Assembly: GCF_000270285.1 (NCBI RefSeq)
Contig: NC_015738.1
Span: 1,612,001-1,676,000 of the forward strand
Direction of reading: 5' to 3'
Origin: Eggerthella sp. YY7918
Lineage (GTDB): Bacteria; Actinomycetota; Coriobacteriia; Coriobacteriales; Eggerthellaceae
DNA length: 64,000 nt
The notes beneath the pieces are model-generated. The model searched no databases. It saw nothing but the letters and a program-made list of their open reading frames with translations, and had not been told where the DNA came from. Position numbers and translations under genes: made by a program. Below are positions 41,982 through 50,759 of the stretch, one piece after another (the stretch's first letter is position 1; every line of letters starts with the position of its first letter).

Positions 41982-42197
41982 TTAGGCGGGGAGCCAGGAC
42001 GTGTCGAGCTGGCCGAAGTAGATGGCGGCGGCGATGATGATCGCCCCGCCAGCGATGGTCGAGATCGCGCTGGCGATCTGGGCGCCTCCCTGCTGCTCTC
42101 GGATGGCGAGCCCGAGAGAGACCGCGCCCCAGACGACCAGGAAGCCGCCGAGGAACGTGACGCAGCCGGAGACGAGTCCGATGATGTTTGAGAGCAT
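41982..42197 (-). CDS. Maff2-family small membrane protein (VirB2/TrbC-like)
   Basis: A 71-residue protein with two membrane segments (IIGLVSGCVTFLGGFLVVWGAV and AISTIAGGAIIIAAAIYFGQL), the Maff2 mobile-element pattern that fits a pilin-like or channel subunit. GGAGCC precedes ATG 42197. The frame's longer form to 42320 lacks support. Confidence 0.85.
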   Translation of the reverse strand: MLSNIIGLVSGCVTFLGGFLVVWGAVSLGLAIREQQGGAQIASAISTIAGGAIIIAAAIYFGQLDTSWLPA

Positions 42198-42224
42198 CTT
42201 GGCTCCTTTGCATGTCTTGCTTGT

Positions 42225-42260
42225 GGGCGGCCGCAACGGTTGGGTTTGAGGCGGCCGCCC
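42225..42260. promoter_or_regulatory. GC-rich hairpin between virD4 and maff2 genes
   Basis: GGGCGGCCGC (42225-42234) pairs exactly with GCGGCCGCCC (42251-42260) around 16 bases; no T-run follows on either strand. It may reduce read-through or protect the mRNA. Confidence 0.45.
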
Positions 42261-42389
42261 CGGTTGGTACAATTGGTCGTGGAGCGCATCTCGCGCCCCT
42301 TTGCATCCGGGACGGCGCACGGCGGGCTTGTGTGGAAGCTGGCCGCGCCGCGCTTGTCAAGGGAGTGTCGGCTCCCGCCGTCCCATCTC

Positions 42390-44222
42390 TCATCTCATGG
42401 GCGCATCACCGCCTCTCCTTTCCCGGTACTCCTTGAAGTCGAAACGCTCCTCGTGCCTCGCGCCCGCATGCCCGGGGTCCACCTCGGGATAGGAGGGATG
42501 CTCCTCGATGCGGTACTTCGCGCCCTTCAGGGGGTAGGTCCCGCTGATGAGCACGATCGACTCGTCGCGCGGGAGCCTTCCCACCTCGTCGGGCGTCATG
42601 AGGTCGCGTTCGATCACGTTGTAGTTCTGGGTGGTGGAGCGGTTCGCGCCCCTCGAGTCGCTTTCCGTGAGCACCTTCACGGTCTGCTTGCCGACCATCT
42701 TGGAGATCATCTCGTTGGTCTCGGTCGACTTGCCGCCGAGAAACACCACGGTGTCGCAGCAGTCCAGGATGGTCTTCGCGCCCTCCTTCTTGTAGGCGCG
42801 CTCGAGCTGGCTGGCCGACTGCAGGATGATGCTGAAGCTCACGTTGCGCGAGCGGGCCGTGGCGATGACGCGCTCGAAGTCGGGCACCGTGCCGATGTTG
42901 CCGAACTCGTCGAGCAGGAAGTGCACGGGGCGCTTGAGCGAGCCCCCGAAGCGAGCGAGAGCCGTCTTGTAGAGCACGCTCGTGGCCTGCCACATGAGCA
43001 GCGCGAAGAGGAAGTCGAAAGTCGAGTCCGAGTCCGACATGCTCGCGAAGATGGCGTGGCTGCCCTCTCCCGAGCCGAGAGAGTCGAGCGCCATCTCGTC
43101 GTATGCGACGAGATCGGAGACCGCATCGACCGAAAGGGGCTTCAAGCGCACGTTGCAGCTAATGATGATCGACTTCAGGGTCTTCCCGGCCGCCACCTTG
43201 AAGGCGCGGTAGGTCGACAGCGCGAAGTCCTCCTCCGGGTCGCGGGGCTCGGCGATGCGGACCCAGCCCCAGTCGCCCCCGTCGTCGAAGGGGCGCTCTT
43301 CCCGCGCCTCGCGCCCGCGCCCGCGCTCCATGAAGCGCATGCCCGTCTCGAGCTCCTCGAATATGAGGTCGAGCGGGCTCATGTAGGACTCGTCCTCCTC
43401 GCGCGCCTCCGCGAGGCTCAGTAGCAGCATGAGGGAGTTGAGGTCCCTCTCCTCGGGTCGCGCGTGGTAGACGAGGTAGGCCACCAGCGCCGTGTAGAGC
43501 AGGCGCTCGGAGTTCTCCCAGAAGGGGTCCGACCCCTTGCGGTCGTCGGGCGTGGTGTTCTTGATCAGGCACTCCACGAAGACGAGGATGTCGGCCTGGT
43601 CCTTCACGTATGAAAGCGGGTTGTAGTGCATCGAGCGGGAGAAGTCGGTCGTGTCGAAGGTGCGTATGTCGTATCCGGCGTCCTCGAGCATCCAGCCGAC
43701 CTCGCCTAAAAGCGTGCCCTTGGGGTCTGTCACGAAGAAGTCGGCGTTCTTCTGCATTATGTTCGGCTTGACGTAGTAGCGCGTCTTGCCCGAGCCGGGA
43801 CCGCCGAGAACGCATACGTTGCGGTTGCGGTCGTGCTTGAGGTCGAAGCGCTTCGGCTTGAGGGCAAGAGCGAAGTCCCTCGAGAGAAGGATGTTGTTGG
43901 CGGGATCCTTCCTGTCCATGAATGCGCGCCCCTCCTTGAGTGTTCCCCAGCGGGCCGAACCATGTTCCTCTCCCTGTCGGTACGTGCCCGCGCGCACGAG
44001 GTTGCGTGCCCAGATCGCCCAGGGGACGCAGGCTGCCATGAGCCCCACGGCAAGCGCCATGGGCTCTGACGTGAGCCCCGTTTCGAGCATTTCGGACAGA
44101 AGGACGAGAGCGTCGCACCTCGGGAAGCCCGATGCGCTCGCTGCGCTCGTAAGGGCGTCGCCGGCGCAGAAGCACGCGATGCTCGCCGCGGACACAGCGA
44201 TAGCTTGTGATAGCGGCCTCAT
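42390..44222 (-). CDS. VirD4/TraG-type coupling protein (PcfC-like)
   Basis: A 610-residue membrane ATPase that brings the relaxase-DNA complex to the channel. Two N-terminal membrane segments (AIAVSAASIACFCAGDAL; MALAVGLMAACVPWAIWA), Walker A VLGGPGSGKTRYY, DPKGTLL, and Walker B VHFLLDEFGNIGTVPDFE, then SIILQSASQLERAY. ATG 44222 overlaps the PcfB stop as ATGA; the frame reading up to 44801 overlaps that gene and is not used. Confidence 0.92.
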   Translation of the reverse strand: MRPLSQAIAVSAASIACFCAGDALTSAASASGFPRCDALVLLSEMLETGLTSEPMALAVGLMAACVPWAIWARNLVRAGTYRQGEEHGSARWGTLKEGRAFMDRKDPANNILLSRDFALALKPKRFDLKHDRNRNVCVLGGPGSGKTRYYVKPNIMQKNADFFVTDPKGTLLGEVGWMLEDAGYDIRTFDTTDFSRSMHYNPLSYVKDQADILVFVECLIKNTTPDDRKGSDPFWENSERLLYTALVAYLVYHARPEERDLNSLMLLLSLAEAREEDESYMSPLDLIFEELETGMRFMERGRGREAREERPFDDGGDWGWVRIAEPRDPEEDFALSTYRAFKVAAGKTLKSIIISCNVRLKPLSVDAVSDLVAYDEMALDSLGSGEGSHAIFASMSDSDSTFDFLFALLMWQATSVLYKTALARFGGSLKRPVHFLLDEFGNIGTVPDFERVIATARSRNVSFSIILQSASQLERAYKKEGAKTILDCCDTVVFLGGKSTETNEMISKMVGKQTVKVLTESDSRGANRSTTQNYNVIERDLMTPDEVGRLPRDESIVLISGTYPLKGAKYRIEEHPSYPEVDPGHAGARHEERFDFKEYRERRGGDAPMR

Positions 44223-44773
44223 TTCGCCCTCGTCTCGACGCCGCGCGAGATATCGCGTGCCTTGCCCTTGGCTGCCTCGAGACGAGAGGACGCCTCCCTG
44301 GCATGCGCGGCCTTCTCGGCTATAGGCTCGTCCTTGGCGCGCTCGCGCATCTTCGAGAGCTCTTTTTCCGCACGCGGGGCAGAGGCCCGAGTGGCCTTTT
44401 CGAGGTCTTTGAAGGCATCGTTCACCGCAGGCGCGTCCTCGACCATGAAGACGAGGTGCTCGCCTTCGGGCATGGGCGCGAACTCGTGGCGGATACCCTC
44501 GCGGGACAGCTTCTCGTCGATGATCTGGCGGATGGTTTCGTATTCGGGCAGGGCCGTGAACTCCGACATGTCGAGCTTCGCCCATTCCGCGACACCCGGA
44601 GAGGGCTCGATCTCCCCTCCGGATATGTTTTCGCAATCGCCGCGGGCTCGCTTGAATGCCGAAGCCAATCGCTCGCCGCTCGCCACCATCGCCGCCTCTC
44701 CAACATCCTGGCCGATGCGGATCATCCAGTCGACGAGCTTCTCGCCGGAGTCGTCGCCGAAGTCGTTCGTCAT
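44219..44773 (-). CDS. PcfB-like (DUF3801) coupling-protein partner
   Basis: A 184-residue protein: SGEKLVDWMIRIGQDVGEAAM, then TALPEYETIRQIIDEKLSREGI, a DUF3801-like core, and a long helical Lys/Glu/Arg tail. In Gram-positive elements PcfB lies directly before the VirD4 gene and helps recruit the relaxase. ATG 44773 has AAAGGAAAA upstream. Confidence 0.75.
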   Translation of the reverse strand: MTNDFGDDSGEKLVDWMIRIGQDVGEAAMVASGERLASAFKRARGDCENISGGEIEPSPGVAEWAKLDMSEFTALPEYETIRQIIDEKLSREGIRHEFAPMPEGEHLVFMVEDAPAVNDAFKDLEKATRASAPRAEKELSKMRERAKDEPIAEKAAHAREASSRLEAAKGKARDISRGVETRAK

Positions 44774-44861
44774 TGGTTTTCCTTTCTTTCCAGTGGGACA
44801 AACTGTCCCAGTCGCCTTCCCAAAACAGAGAAGGCGGGATGAACCCGCCTTCTCAGATGCA

Positions 44862-45386
44862 TCAGCGAACCTCCGCCCGCGCATTTCGCGAATGCGGGTT
44901 CGCAGTCTTATTCAATTGCGGGATGGAATCCCGTGCGCGTCTTGCCGCGTCCTCGATGCTCGGAATAGCGCTCATGTAGTCGAGACGCTTGCACTGCTCT
45001 GGAGTTGCGCGATGCATGCACTCGATTGCATGCGCGAACCGCTCTGGCTCCTTCACGATGTCGTTGAAGGACCAGCTCTCGAAGTCGATCCAATCCGAGC
45101 CGTCACTTTTAAGCGTCCACCACTCGTCTCCGCCGTTGACCTGTTGCACGAAGGCAAGGTCCTCGTACACCACGCCCTGGCGGAGTGCAAAGTTTCCCTG
45201 CGCGAAAAAGCCGCGCAGCTCCTCAACGCTGCCGGCTTTCGCGAATTCGTATGGGTATTCTTCAAGATAGGGATCGTCCTGCCAGGCATAGCCGCCGCGC
45301 TTGAGCCAGCCGTTCTCCTGGCACTTGGCAACAAGCCCTTCTGCGGTTTCCTTGTCGACTCTTTGCAATCTAGGGATGTCCGTCAC
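44862..45386 (-). CDS. Unknown 174-residue protein
   Basis: A soluble protein with many aromatic residues (KRGGYAWQDDPYLEEYPYEFAKAG; EWWTLKSDGSDWIDFESWSFNDIV) and a C-terminal helical part. No family recognised. It lies between the replication genes and pcfB in the same direction; AGGAGG precedes the ATG. The gap 45387-45524 shows no gene. Confidence 0.6.
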   Translation of the reverse strand: MTDIPRLQRVDKETAEGLVAKCQENGWLKRGGYAWQDDPYLEEYPYEFAKAGSVEELRGFFAQGNFALRQGVVYEDLAFVQQVNGGDEWWTLKSDGSDWIDFESWSFNDIVKEPERFAHAIECMHRATPEQCKRLDYMSAIPSIEDAARRARDSIPQLNKTANPHSRNARAEVR

Positions 45387-45524
45387 GGCAAACCTCCTGA
45401 AGCTCCACGACTCAAAGCCGTCGCACCCGATTTGAATCTCTTCTTTATTGTCTCGACGATCCGAGCGAAGCTTTTCGCGAGGGAGGCGTTCTTGCCCGCT
45501 AAGCCCTTGTAGGGGAGGAATCCA

Positions 45525-46304
45525 TTAACCACCGCGTCTGCGATCACCATTTCCGAGATCGACGACCTTGCTGATCTGAGAGATTCGCGACGCTATCGCT
45601 TGCGCGCTTTCGCGCTCTCCGCCACGAGACATCCTCCGCTCCAATGCAGAGATCGGATACTGAGACGTGAAGACCGTGGGAAGCAAGTTTTCGTAGCGTG
45701 CGTTCAGGACCTGAAAGAGCGTCGTCAGCGCCCAGCTGTTGGCGCTTTCCTTGCCCATGTCGTCGAGAACGAGCAGATCGGCTCCAACGAATTTGGCAAT
45801 GCCCGCATCCCCCTTGCTGTCGTAGCTTTTCCTGATGGCGTCAAGCATCGAGAGGGTTGTCGTGAAGACGACCGAGTATCCTGCCCATATGAAGGACTTT
45901 GCGATCGCGCTTGCCTCATAGGTCTTGCCAGAGCCGACACCCCCAACGAAATAGAGTCCTGCCCCAATCCCCACCCTGAACGATTCGATGTAGCGGACGG
46001 ATTCGCTATTGCTGACCGAAGCGCAGAGATAGCGCTTGGCTATCCCCGCACGCAGAAATCTCGATTCCTGCTCCTTGCGCTCGATTAGTTCCTCTTGCCT
46101 TTTCGTCGCTTCGCGGTGCACGCGCGCGCCTTCGCAACTGCATTCCTTGCGGATAACCCACCTAACGACGCCATCGTACCCGAGTATCCCGAGCTGCTCG
46201 AGCGGTTTCGCGCAGTACTCGCATGCGAATTCGCTTTGCTCCTGGTACGGAATGCCGGCCTCTACTGCCTCTTCCAACGTATAGAAATGAACCTGATTTC
46301 CCAT
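45525..46304 (-). CDS. DnaC/IstB-like ATP-binding replication protein
   Basis: A 259-residue AAA+ protein. An N-terminal zinc-type region (CEYCAKPLEQ, then KECSCEG) is followed by Walker A VGGVGSGKTYEAS, Walker B LLVLDDMGKE and sensor region FTSQYPI. This is the DnaC/DnaI helicase-loader layout. Together with the initiator-like gene just upstream it would load the host helicase at the element's origin. Confidence 0.85.
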   Translation of the reverse strand: MGNQVHFYTLEEAVEAGIPYQEQSEFACEYCAKPLEQLGILGYDGVVRWVIRKECSCEGARVHREATKRQEELIERKEQESRFLRAGIAKRYLCASVSNSESVRYIESFRVGIGAGLYFVGGVGSGKTYEASAIAKSFIWAGYSVVFTTTLSMLDAIRKSYDSKGDAGIAKFVGADLLVLDDMGKESANSWALTTLFQVLNARYENLLPTVFTSQYPISALERRMSRGGERESAQAIASRISQISKVVDLGNGDRRRGG

Positions 46305-46314
46305 TGCGCGTTTC

Positions 46315-46827
46315 CTATAGCCAGTTTTCTTTCCTTTTTGGTATAGGGTGAAGATTCTTCACCCCGCCGAGTGAAGCCGCTTCACTATTTGATGGTGACG
46401 TTTCTTCACCTTCATGCATGTCGAATGGTGAAGATTCTTCACTGCGTATTTCGTCTACGGGCAAAAGGAAGGCATCGACATCGGCTCCCGCAACTTCGGC
46501 CACTCGCGTAAGATCCGCAACGTACGCCTTGCTCTTGCCGACGCAGACGCCGTGCTTTTGGCTGACCTCCTTGATCAAGCCCCTCTCAACCAGCCTTCCC
46601 ACGGCAGCTATGACAGCACGACGAGAACTTCCGAAGAACTCTGCCGTTTTAGCGCGGCTCTCGTAAAACGGAAGACCGTTGACCGTGAACCCGAAGATGC
46701 GGGCAAAGACGAGCAATTCCAACCCGGAGAGCCGAAGCGCCGATCCCATGAAGGCGTAAACCTTCACATAACTATGAAGAGAGCGCGAAGCGTCACCTCC
46801 AGCCCTTCTGCCCTCTTGCTCCATCAA
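46315..46827 (-). CDS. Winged-helix replication initiator-like protein
   Basis: A 170-residue protein: LHSYVKVYAFMGSALRLSGLELLVFARIFGF, then TAEFFGSSRRAVIAAVGRLVERGLI, the winged-helix plan of RepA_N/replisome-organiser proteins. The C-terminal 45 residues are acidic and low in complexity, and their DNA carries four palindromic iterons. The neighbouring DnaC-like gene supports a replication role. A plain transcription regulator is the alternative. Confidence 0.65.
   Translation of the reverse strand: MMEQEGRRAGGDASRSLHSYVKVYAFMGSALRLSGLELLVFARIFGFTVNGLPFYESRAKTAEFFGSSRRAVIAAVGRLVERGLIKEVSQKHGVCVGKSKAYVADLTRVAEVAGADVDAFLLPVDEIRSEESSPFDMHEGEETSPSNSEAASLGGVKNLHPIPKRKENWL
46347..46443. repeat. 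Four 17-bp palindromic iterons inside the initiator-like gene
   Basis: GGTGAAGATTCTTCACC (46347-46363), AGTGAAGCCGCTTCACT (46370-46386), GGTGACGTTTCTTCACC (46394-46410) and GGTGAAGATTCTTCACT (46427-46443). Starts are spaced 23, 24 and 33 bp. Copies 1 and 2 are perfect 8-1-8 palindromes. Origins embedded in initiator genes are known for RepA_N-type replicons, so this is a candidate replication origin. Confidence 0.65.
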
Positions 46828-46833
46828 GGGCTC

Positions 46834-47094
46834 CTACGAATTGTCGATTGAGCACTCCGCTATGTACTCATTGATGTCTTGGGCGGTAAAGCGATACGTC
46901 TGCCCGATACGTACCGCCCTGATGCGTCCCTCCTGTAAATACCGGTAAATCGTGTGAGGATGGACTCCCAGATAACCCGCCACCTGGCTCACGGTGTACA
47001 GTGGCACCAGCTCGCCTGGGGAATTTGGCGTGCCGCTATCCTGATTCAGGTATCCCATCTTGACTCCTATCATGTCGATTCCCTTGCCTGCCAT
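46834..47094 (-). CDS. Excisionase/MerR-like HTH_17 DNA-binding protein
   Basis: An 86-residue protein whose second half is a complete HTH_17 domain: LYTVSQVAGYLGVHPHTIYRYLQEGRIRAVRIGQTYRFTAQDINEYI. Such proteins act as excisionases or small regulators. It lies just upstream of the initiator gene (7 bp from its start), so a role in replication control is likely. The start is uncertain; later Met codons at residues 8 and 13 are possible. Confidence 0.7.
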   Translation of the reverse strand: MAGKGIDMIGVKMGYLNQDSGTPNSPGELVPLYTVSQVAGYLGVHPHTIYRYLQEGRIRAVRIGQTYRFTAQDINEYIAECSIDNS

Positions 47095-47212
47095 TCAGCT
47101 GTCATCACTCAACAGCAGTCGATGACGTTGCCCTTTGTAGCATTTGGAGAACAACGGCTCGCTGACGCTCGCGTTTTGAACCCCGGCAAGCCCTCGCATC
47201 GGAGGAACTAAT

Positions 47213-47242
47213 AAAGGAAGCGCCCGTTCGGGCGCTTCCTTT
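47213..47242. terminator. Strong bidirectional terminator
   Basis: AAAGGAAGCGCCC (47213-47225) pairs exactly with GGGCGCTTCCTTT (47230-47242) over a 4-base loop. Confidence 0.8.
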
Positions 47243-47276
47243 GCTGCTGGCAAGAATCCAGTTTCCGACGTGATGG

Positions 47277-47618
47277 TTACTCGGTCTCGTATTTCGATCG
47301 TCGACGTTCGCGCGCCTCGTCCACCGCGCTGATAGTGTTCTTGACCAGCCAATCTATCAACTCATCACGCAGGACGAACGAGCCCCGCGCTCCTCCCTTG
47401 AAGTGGCGGATGGGAAGTGGGTGGTTGTCGCGCTTCGCGAAGCTCCTCACGCGATCGGGACTAATATGCAAAAGCCTTGCGACTTCGCCAACGGAGTAGA
47501 CGTCTTGCGGGATGACGTACTCTCTGAACTTCTTGACCAAATAGCACTCTGTCATGCTCGGCAGGGTGCTATTTCCATCAGGTATTGGCATTTTGTTGTT
47601 TCCTGCTGTCTCGCACAT
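47277..47618 (-). CDS. HTH DNA-binding protein divergent from the NACHT gene
   Basis: A 113-residue protein with a MerR-like HTH: DVYSVGEVARLLHISPDRVRSFAKRDNHPLPIRHFKGG, then FVLRDELIDWLVKN. Start set at ATG 47618 (AAAGG 7 bases upstream); ATG 47591 is possible. It may regulate itself and the divergent NACHT gene through the 268-bp intergenic stretch, which shows no other gene. Confidence 0.65.
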   Translation of the reverse strand: MCETAGNNKMPIPDGNSTLPSMTECYLVKKFREYVIPQDVYSVGEVARLLHISPDRVRSFAKRDNHPLPIRHFKGGARGSFVLRDELIDWLVKNTISAVDEARERRRSKYETE

Positions 47619-47886
47619 CGTTTGCCTTTCCCGGCAGAACGCGGGCAGCTCGAACGCCCGACGATTTTGCCGTTTTTTTAAACGACATTCATCGGGTCTT
47701 GCCAGATCACCGTCTGAATATGCGAACCCCATCTAAATCAAGGTGCATCACCTCCTGAATGAGATAATTGGAGCCGTACGAGGACATATCTCACGCTACC
47801 AGGCATCATCGAGCAGATGGTTTTGGATGAGTTGTAGCGTGTCTGCGCGAAGTTTTGAAACGCTTTTAATCACGGAGGAATGCAAT

Positions 47887-50574
47887 ATGAGCGACACTGT
47901 CGATACGGATATCGAAGCAAACGCTATTCTCAATAGCTACATGTATCGCGTACTGCAAAAGACGCTGCCGAGAAGAAGCTGGGAAGAATGGGGGCTCAGT
48001 ACGCAGGACGCGCTAGATGCGGGCTTCAACGCCGCGCCCACAAGAACTTGGCTATGGAATCGGACAAACAGCGGCAGCTGCGCCGTTAACGCCGACGCCG
48101 TGGTCATGGTCGCGGGGCTCACGCGCCTGGCGCTCGAAGGAAAGATCGCCAAGAAGTTCAATCCGCAGAACACGGCGGAGAAAGTATTGATCTTTTTTCA
48201 CGACGAACTTGGCTGCGATATACCCGCCATTGACCATCGCATATTCGAACCGAACAACAGACACGATACTGCAGTATGCCTTTCCGCCTGCGTGGAGTCT
48301 CTCTTCTCGTCTCTAGTTGATAAGTCCAGGAAATCGAAACGCGCATTAAGGAAAGCGGTTGAGAATAGGCTGTCCTCTCTTCCATGGAAAGAGGAGAGAG
48401 GGCAGCAAGGCATCAGCGTCGTACGCAACCGCGCTCGAGAGTACGCGGAAGCATTCGCCGAGCCCCTCCATCTTGAGGACGACCTCGAGGATAAGGCATC
48501 TCTACAAAACGTCTTTGTCACACCGCGTGCACTAGACCTATCCGTATCCTCCAGCTGCTCTCCGATTCAAGACTCGTTAGAAGAGCTTGTAAGATATTGT
48601 GAAGCGGAAACCCAAAACCCAGGAGACATGGAAAATTGCTTCACCGTTTTGAGCGATGCGGGAAGCGGGAAAACGAGCCTGCTGAAAGCGTTGTGCTACA
48701 CGCTGACAAAAAACAAAAGCACGGAACGCAGTGTCATGTGTATACCGTTATCGGAATTGAACGCCGACGAGTTCATTCATCAGAACGATCCCGTGGAATA
48801 CATAAGGCGCGCCCTAGGAAGAGAAGAGTCCGAATTCGATAAATCCATAATCCTGCTCGATGGGTTAGACGAGCTGTACCTAGCCCTTCCCGCGGGGAGG
48901 TCGAGCATGGACTTCTTCAATAAGCTCGTCTATCGGTGTTCGGAACGAAAGAACTGCAGATTCGTTATTACATCAAGAACGAACTATATAGACAGAAAGC
49001 TGCTCGACAAAGAAATACGGCACAAGGTGCGGATCATAAAGCTCGAAGAGATGAACGAGACCGACGCGCTCGAGATGGTGCGCAACCTTGCGATAATTCA
49101 CGGCTCGCTGAACACTCCCGCGATTACGGCTATTTCAAACATGTATTCCCAGCTAGGCTTTCTTTCGGTGCCTTTGCTTCTGTACACCGTCGCGGCACTC
49201 GAAATCGATGTGAGCGCCACCAAAGACAAAGGCGAGCTATATAAACAGATCTTCTCCGAAATGGAGAAACGTGCATACAATCGCCCGAACTTAGACTTGC
49301 ATACAAACGAAGACCTCATCCGAAACCTTAGGCTGTACGCCAAAGCAGCCGCAACCGAAATGCGGAGAAAAGGAGCCGTTTCCCTCGATAAGCAAGGAGT
49401 CGACATGGTTTCCGCCAGGCTTGGTCGACTCGGAATAAACGAGGATGAGATTCATAAAGCGCAGCAGGCCTTCACTCTCTCCCTATACACCCTCTATGGC
49501 ACATCCGGTTTTCTGCACCGCTTGTTCGGCGAGTTTCTAGCGGCAGAAGACGTCTATCACTTTGTCGTTGACGGCCTAAACGGCTCCCTAGGCGAAGAGG
49601 GGTGGTTCGAGCTGGCAGACTACTTCTTCAGCGGACACATCTTAACGAACGAGGTTAAACAGTTCTTCGCCTCCGAAGTCGACTCCGGCTCCGCTTCTTC
49701 CGAAGATATAGCCAGGTTCTTGACAAAGAAGCTCATTCACGTGGTCATCCAGAACGGCGTTGTGTCCTCGCTTGCCGACGAGGCAAACGACTGCACGCTA
49801 GAGAAAATCGAGTGCGTTGTCGTCAACTTGTGGCTCCTCATCAAGTTCATCCAAACCACGATGCCGGTCCTAGACACCGAGACCCTCGAATCGAAGAAAT
49901 CCCTTTTGAGATATCTCCTTCTAGCTCGAGAAGATCAGCATTTCCCCCTTGTGCTGAGCCTCGAAAACCTGTCTTTCCTTGATTTGCGCCGTAGGAATTT
50001 CTACGCTGCCAGTTTGCATCGTTGCCGATTCTTCAAATGCAGGATGCGATCGGCGTGTTTCCGGAACGCCGATTTGCGAGAAGCCGATCTGAGATTTGCG
50101 GATCTTAGCTATGCCGATTTCAGGGGTGCCGCACTGGGAGGAGCAAATCTATCCTACGCAAACATCTCGGGTGCCGATTTCAGCAATGCCCTAGCAAGCG
50201 AGGATGAACCCATAATCGTCAGCGCGGATCAGGCAAGTGTCTTCGACGACTTCTCTCTGCCGTACGAAGCGAAAGACATTACCGCTAACGAGGCAAGCAA
50301 AAGGCTTTGCGAAGTCTTGCAAATGATAATCAGGGATGAAGAAGAGATTCACGAGCCCGGCTTCAGCTATTCATTTATCCCTCTTGAAGAGATTGGCCAC
50401 GATGAAGGAATCGACCGAAAGCTTCTCGAATACAGACAACGGAGCAAATACGTTCCCAGTACTGCTTCATATTATGTTGTCGACCTTAATACGGGAAAAT
50501 CTTACGGGCCAGATTTGGAAGAATTCGTCGAGCTGCTAAGAACCTTTATCGACTTCAAAGACGGAGGTTCGTGA
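47887..50574 (+). CDS. NACHT-family STAND NTPase with pentapeptide repeats (candidate anti-phage protein)
   Basis: An 895-residue protein. Residues 1-250: an N-terminal domain I do not recognise (RRSWEEWGLSTQDALDAGF...). Residues about 255-263: Walker A SDAGSGKTSLLK; about 321-331: NACHT Walker B SIILLDGLDEL, followed by CRFVITSRTNY (sensor 1 Arg). A helical segment follows, then pentapeptide repeats at about 697-770 (ADLREADLRFADLSYADFRG) and a C-terminal 120-residue domain. Bacterial NACHT proteins are known defence sensors that trigger abortive infection. GGAGG lies 8 bases before ATG 47887; the frame to 47743 has no such site. It stands alone as cargo in the element. Confidence 0.85.
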   Translation: MSDTVDTDIEANAILNSYMYRVLQKTLPRRSWEEWGLSTQDALDAGFNAAPTRTWLWNRTNSGSCAVNADAVVMVAGLTRLALEGKIAKKFNPQNTAEKVLIFFHDELGCDIPAIDHRIFEPNNRHDTAVCLSACVESLFSSLVDKSRKSKRALRKAVENRLSSLPWKEERGQQGISVVRNRAREYAEAFAEPLHLEDDLEDKASLQNVFVTPRALDLSVSSSCSPIQDSLEELVRYCEAETQNPGDMENCFTVLSDAGSGKTSLLKALCYTLTKNKSTERSVMCIPLSELNADEFIHQNDPVEYIRRALGREESEFDKSIILLDGLDELYLALPAGRSSMDFFNKLVYRCSERKNCRFVITSRTNYIDRKLLDKEIRHKVRIIKLEEMNETDALEMVRNLAIIHGSLNTPAITAISNMYSQLGFLSVPLLLYTVAALEIDVSATKDKGELYKQIFSEMEKRAYNRPNLDLHTNEDLIRNLRLYAKAAATEMRRKGAVSLDKQGVDMVSARLGRLGINEDEIHKAQQAFTLSLYTLYGTSGFLHRLFGEFLAAEDVYHFVVDGLNGSLGEEGWFELADYFFSGHILTNEVKQFFASEVDSGSASSEDIARFLTKKLIHVVIQNGVVSSLADEANDCTLEKIECVVVNLWLLIKFIQTTMPVLDTETLESKKSLLRYLLLAREDQHFPLVLSLENLSFLDLRRRNFYAASLHRCRFFKCRMRSACFRNADLREADLRFADLSYADFRGAALGGANLSYANISGADFSNALASEDEPIIVSADQASVFDDFSLPYEAKDITANEASKRLCEVLQMIIRDEEEIHEPGFSYSFIPLEEIGHDEGIDRKLLEYRQRSKYVPSTASYYVVDLNTGKSYGPDLEEFVELLRTFIDFKDGGS

Positions 50575-50759
50575 TCAGCGCCTCTCTTCCACGGTCATTG
50601 CCTTGCATCCTTCTTGCTTGAGGGGCGCTATGTCGCTGCCGGACAACCCCACCAACCTCAAACCCGGCTTAGCGCATAGCCTCAGACGACAAAGCCAAAT
50701 TTCTGACCCCACTTTAGGATCGACGTGCCTTCTTTCCAATTATCGAGCTGCCGGAAAAG

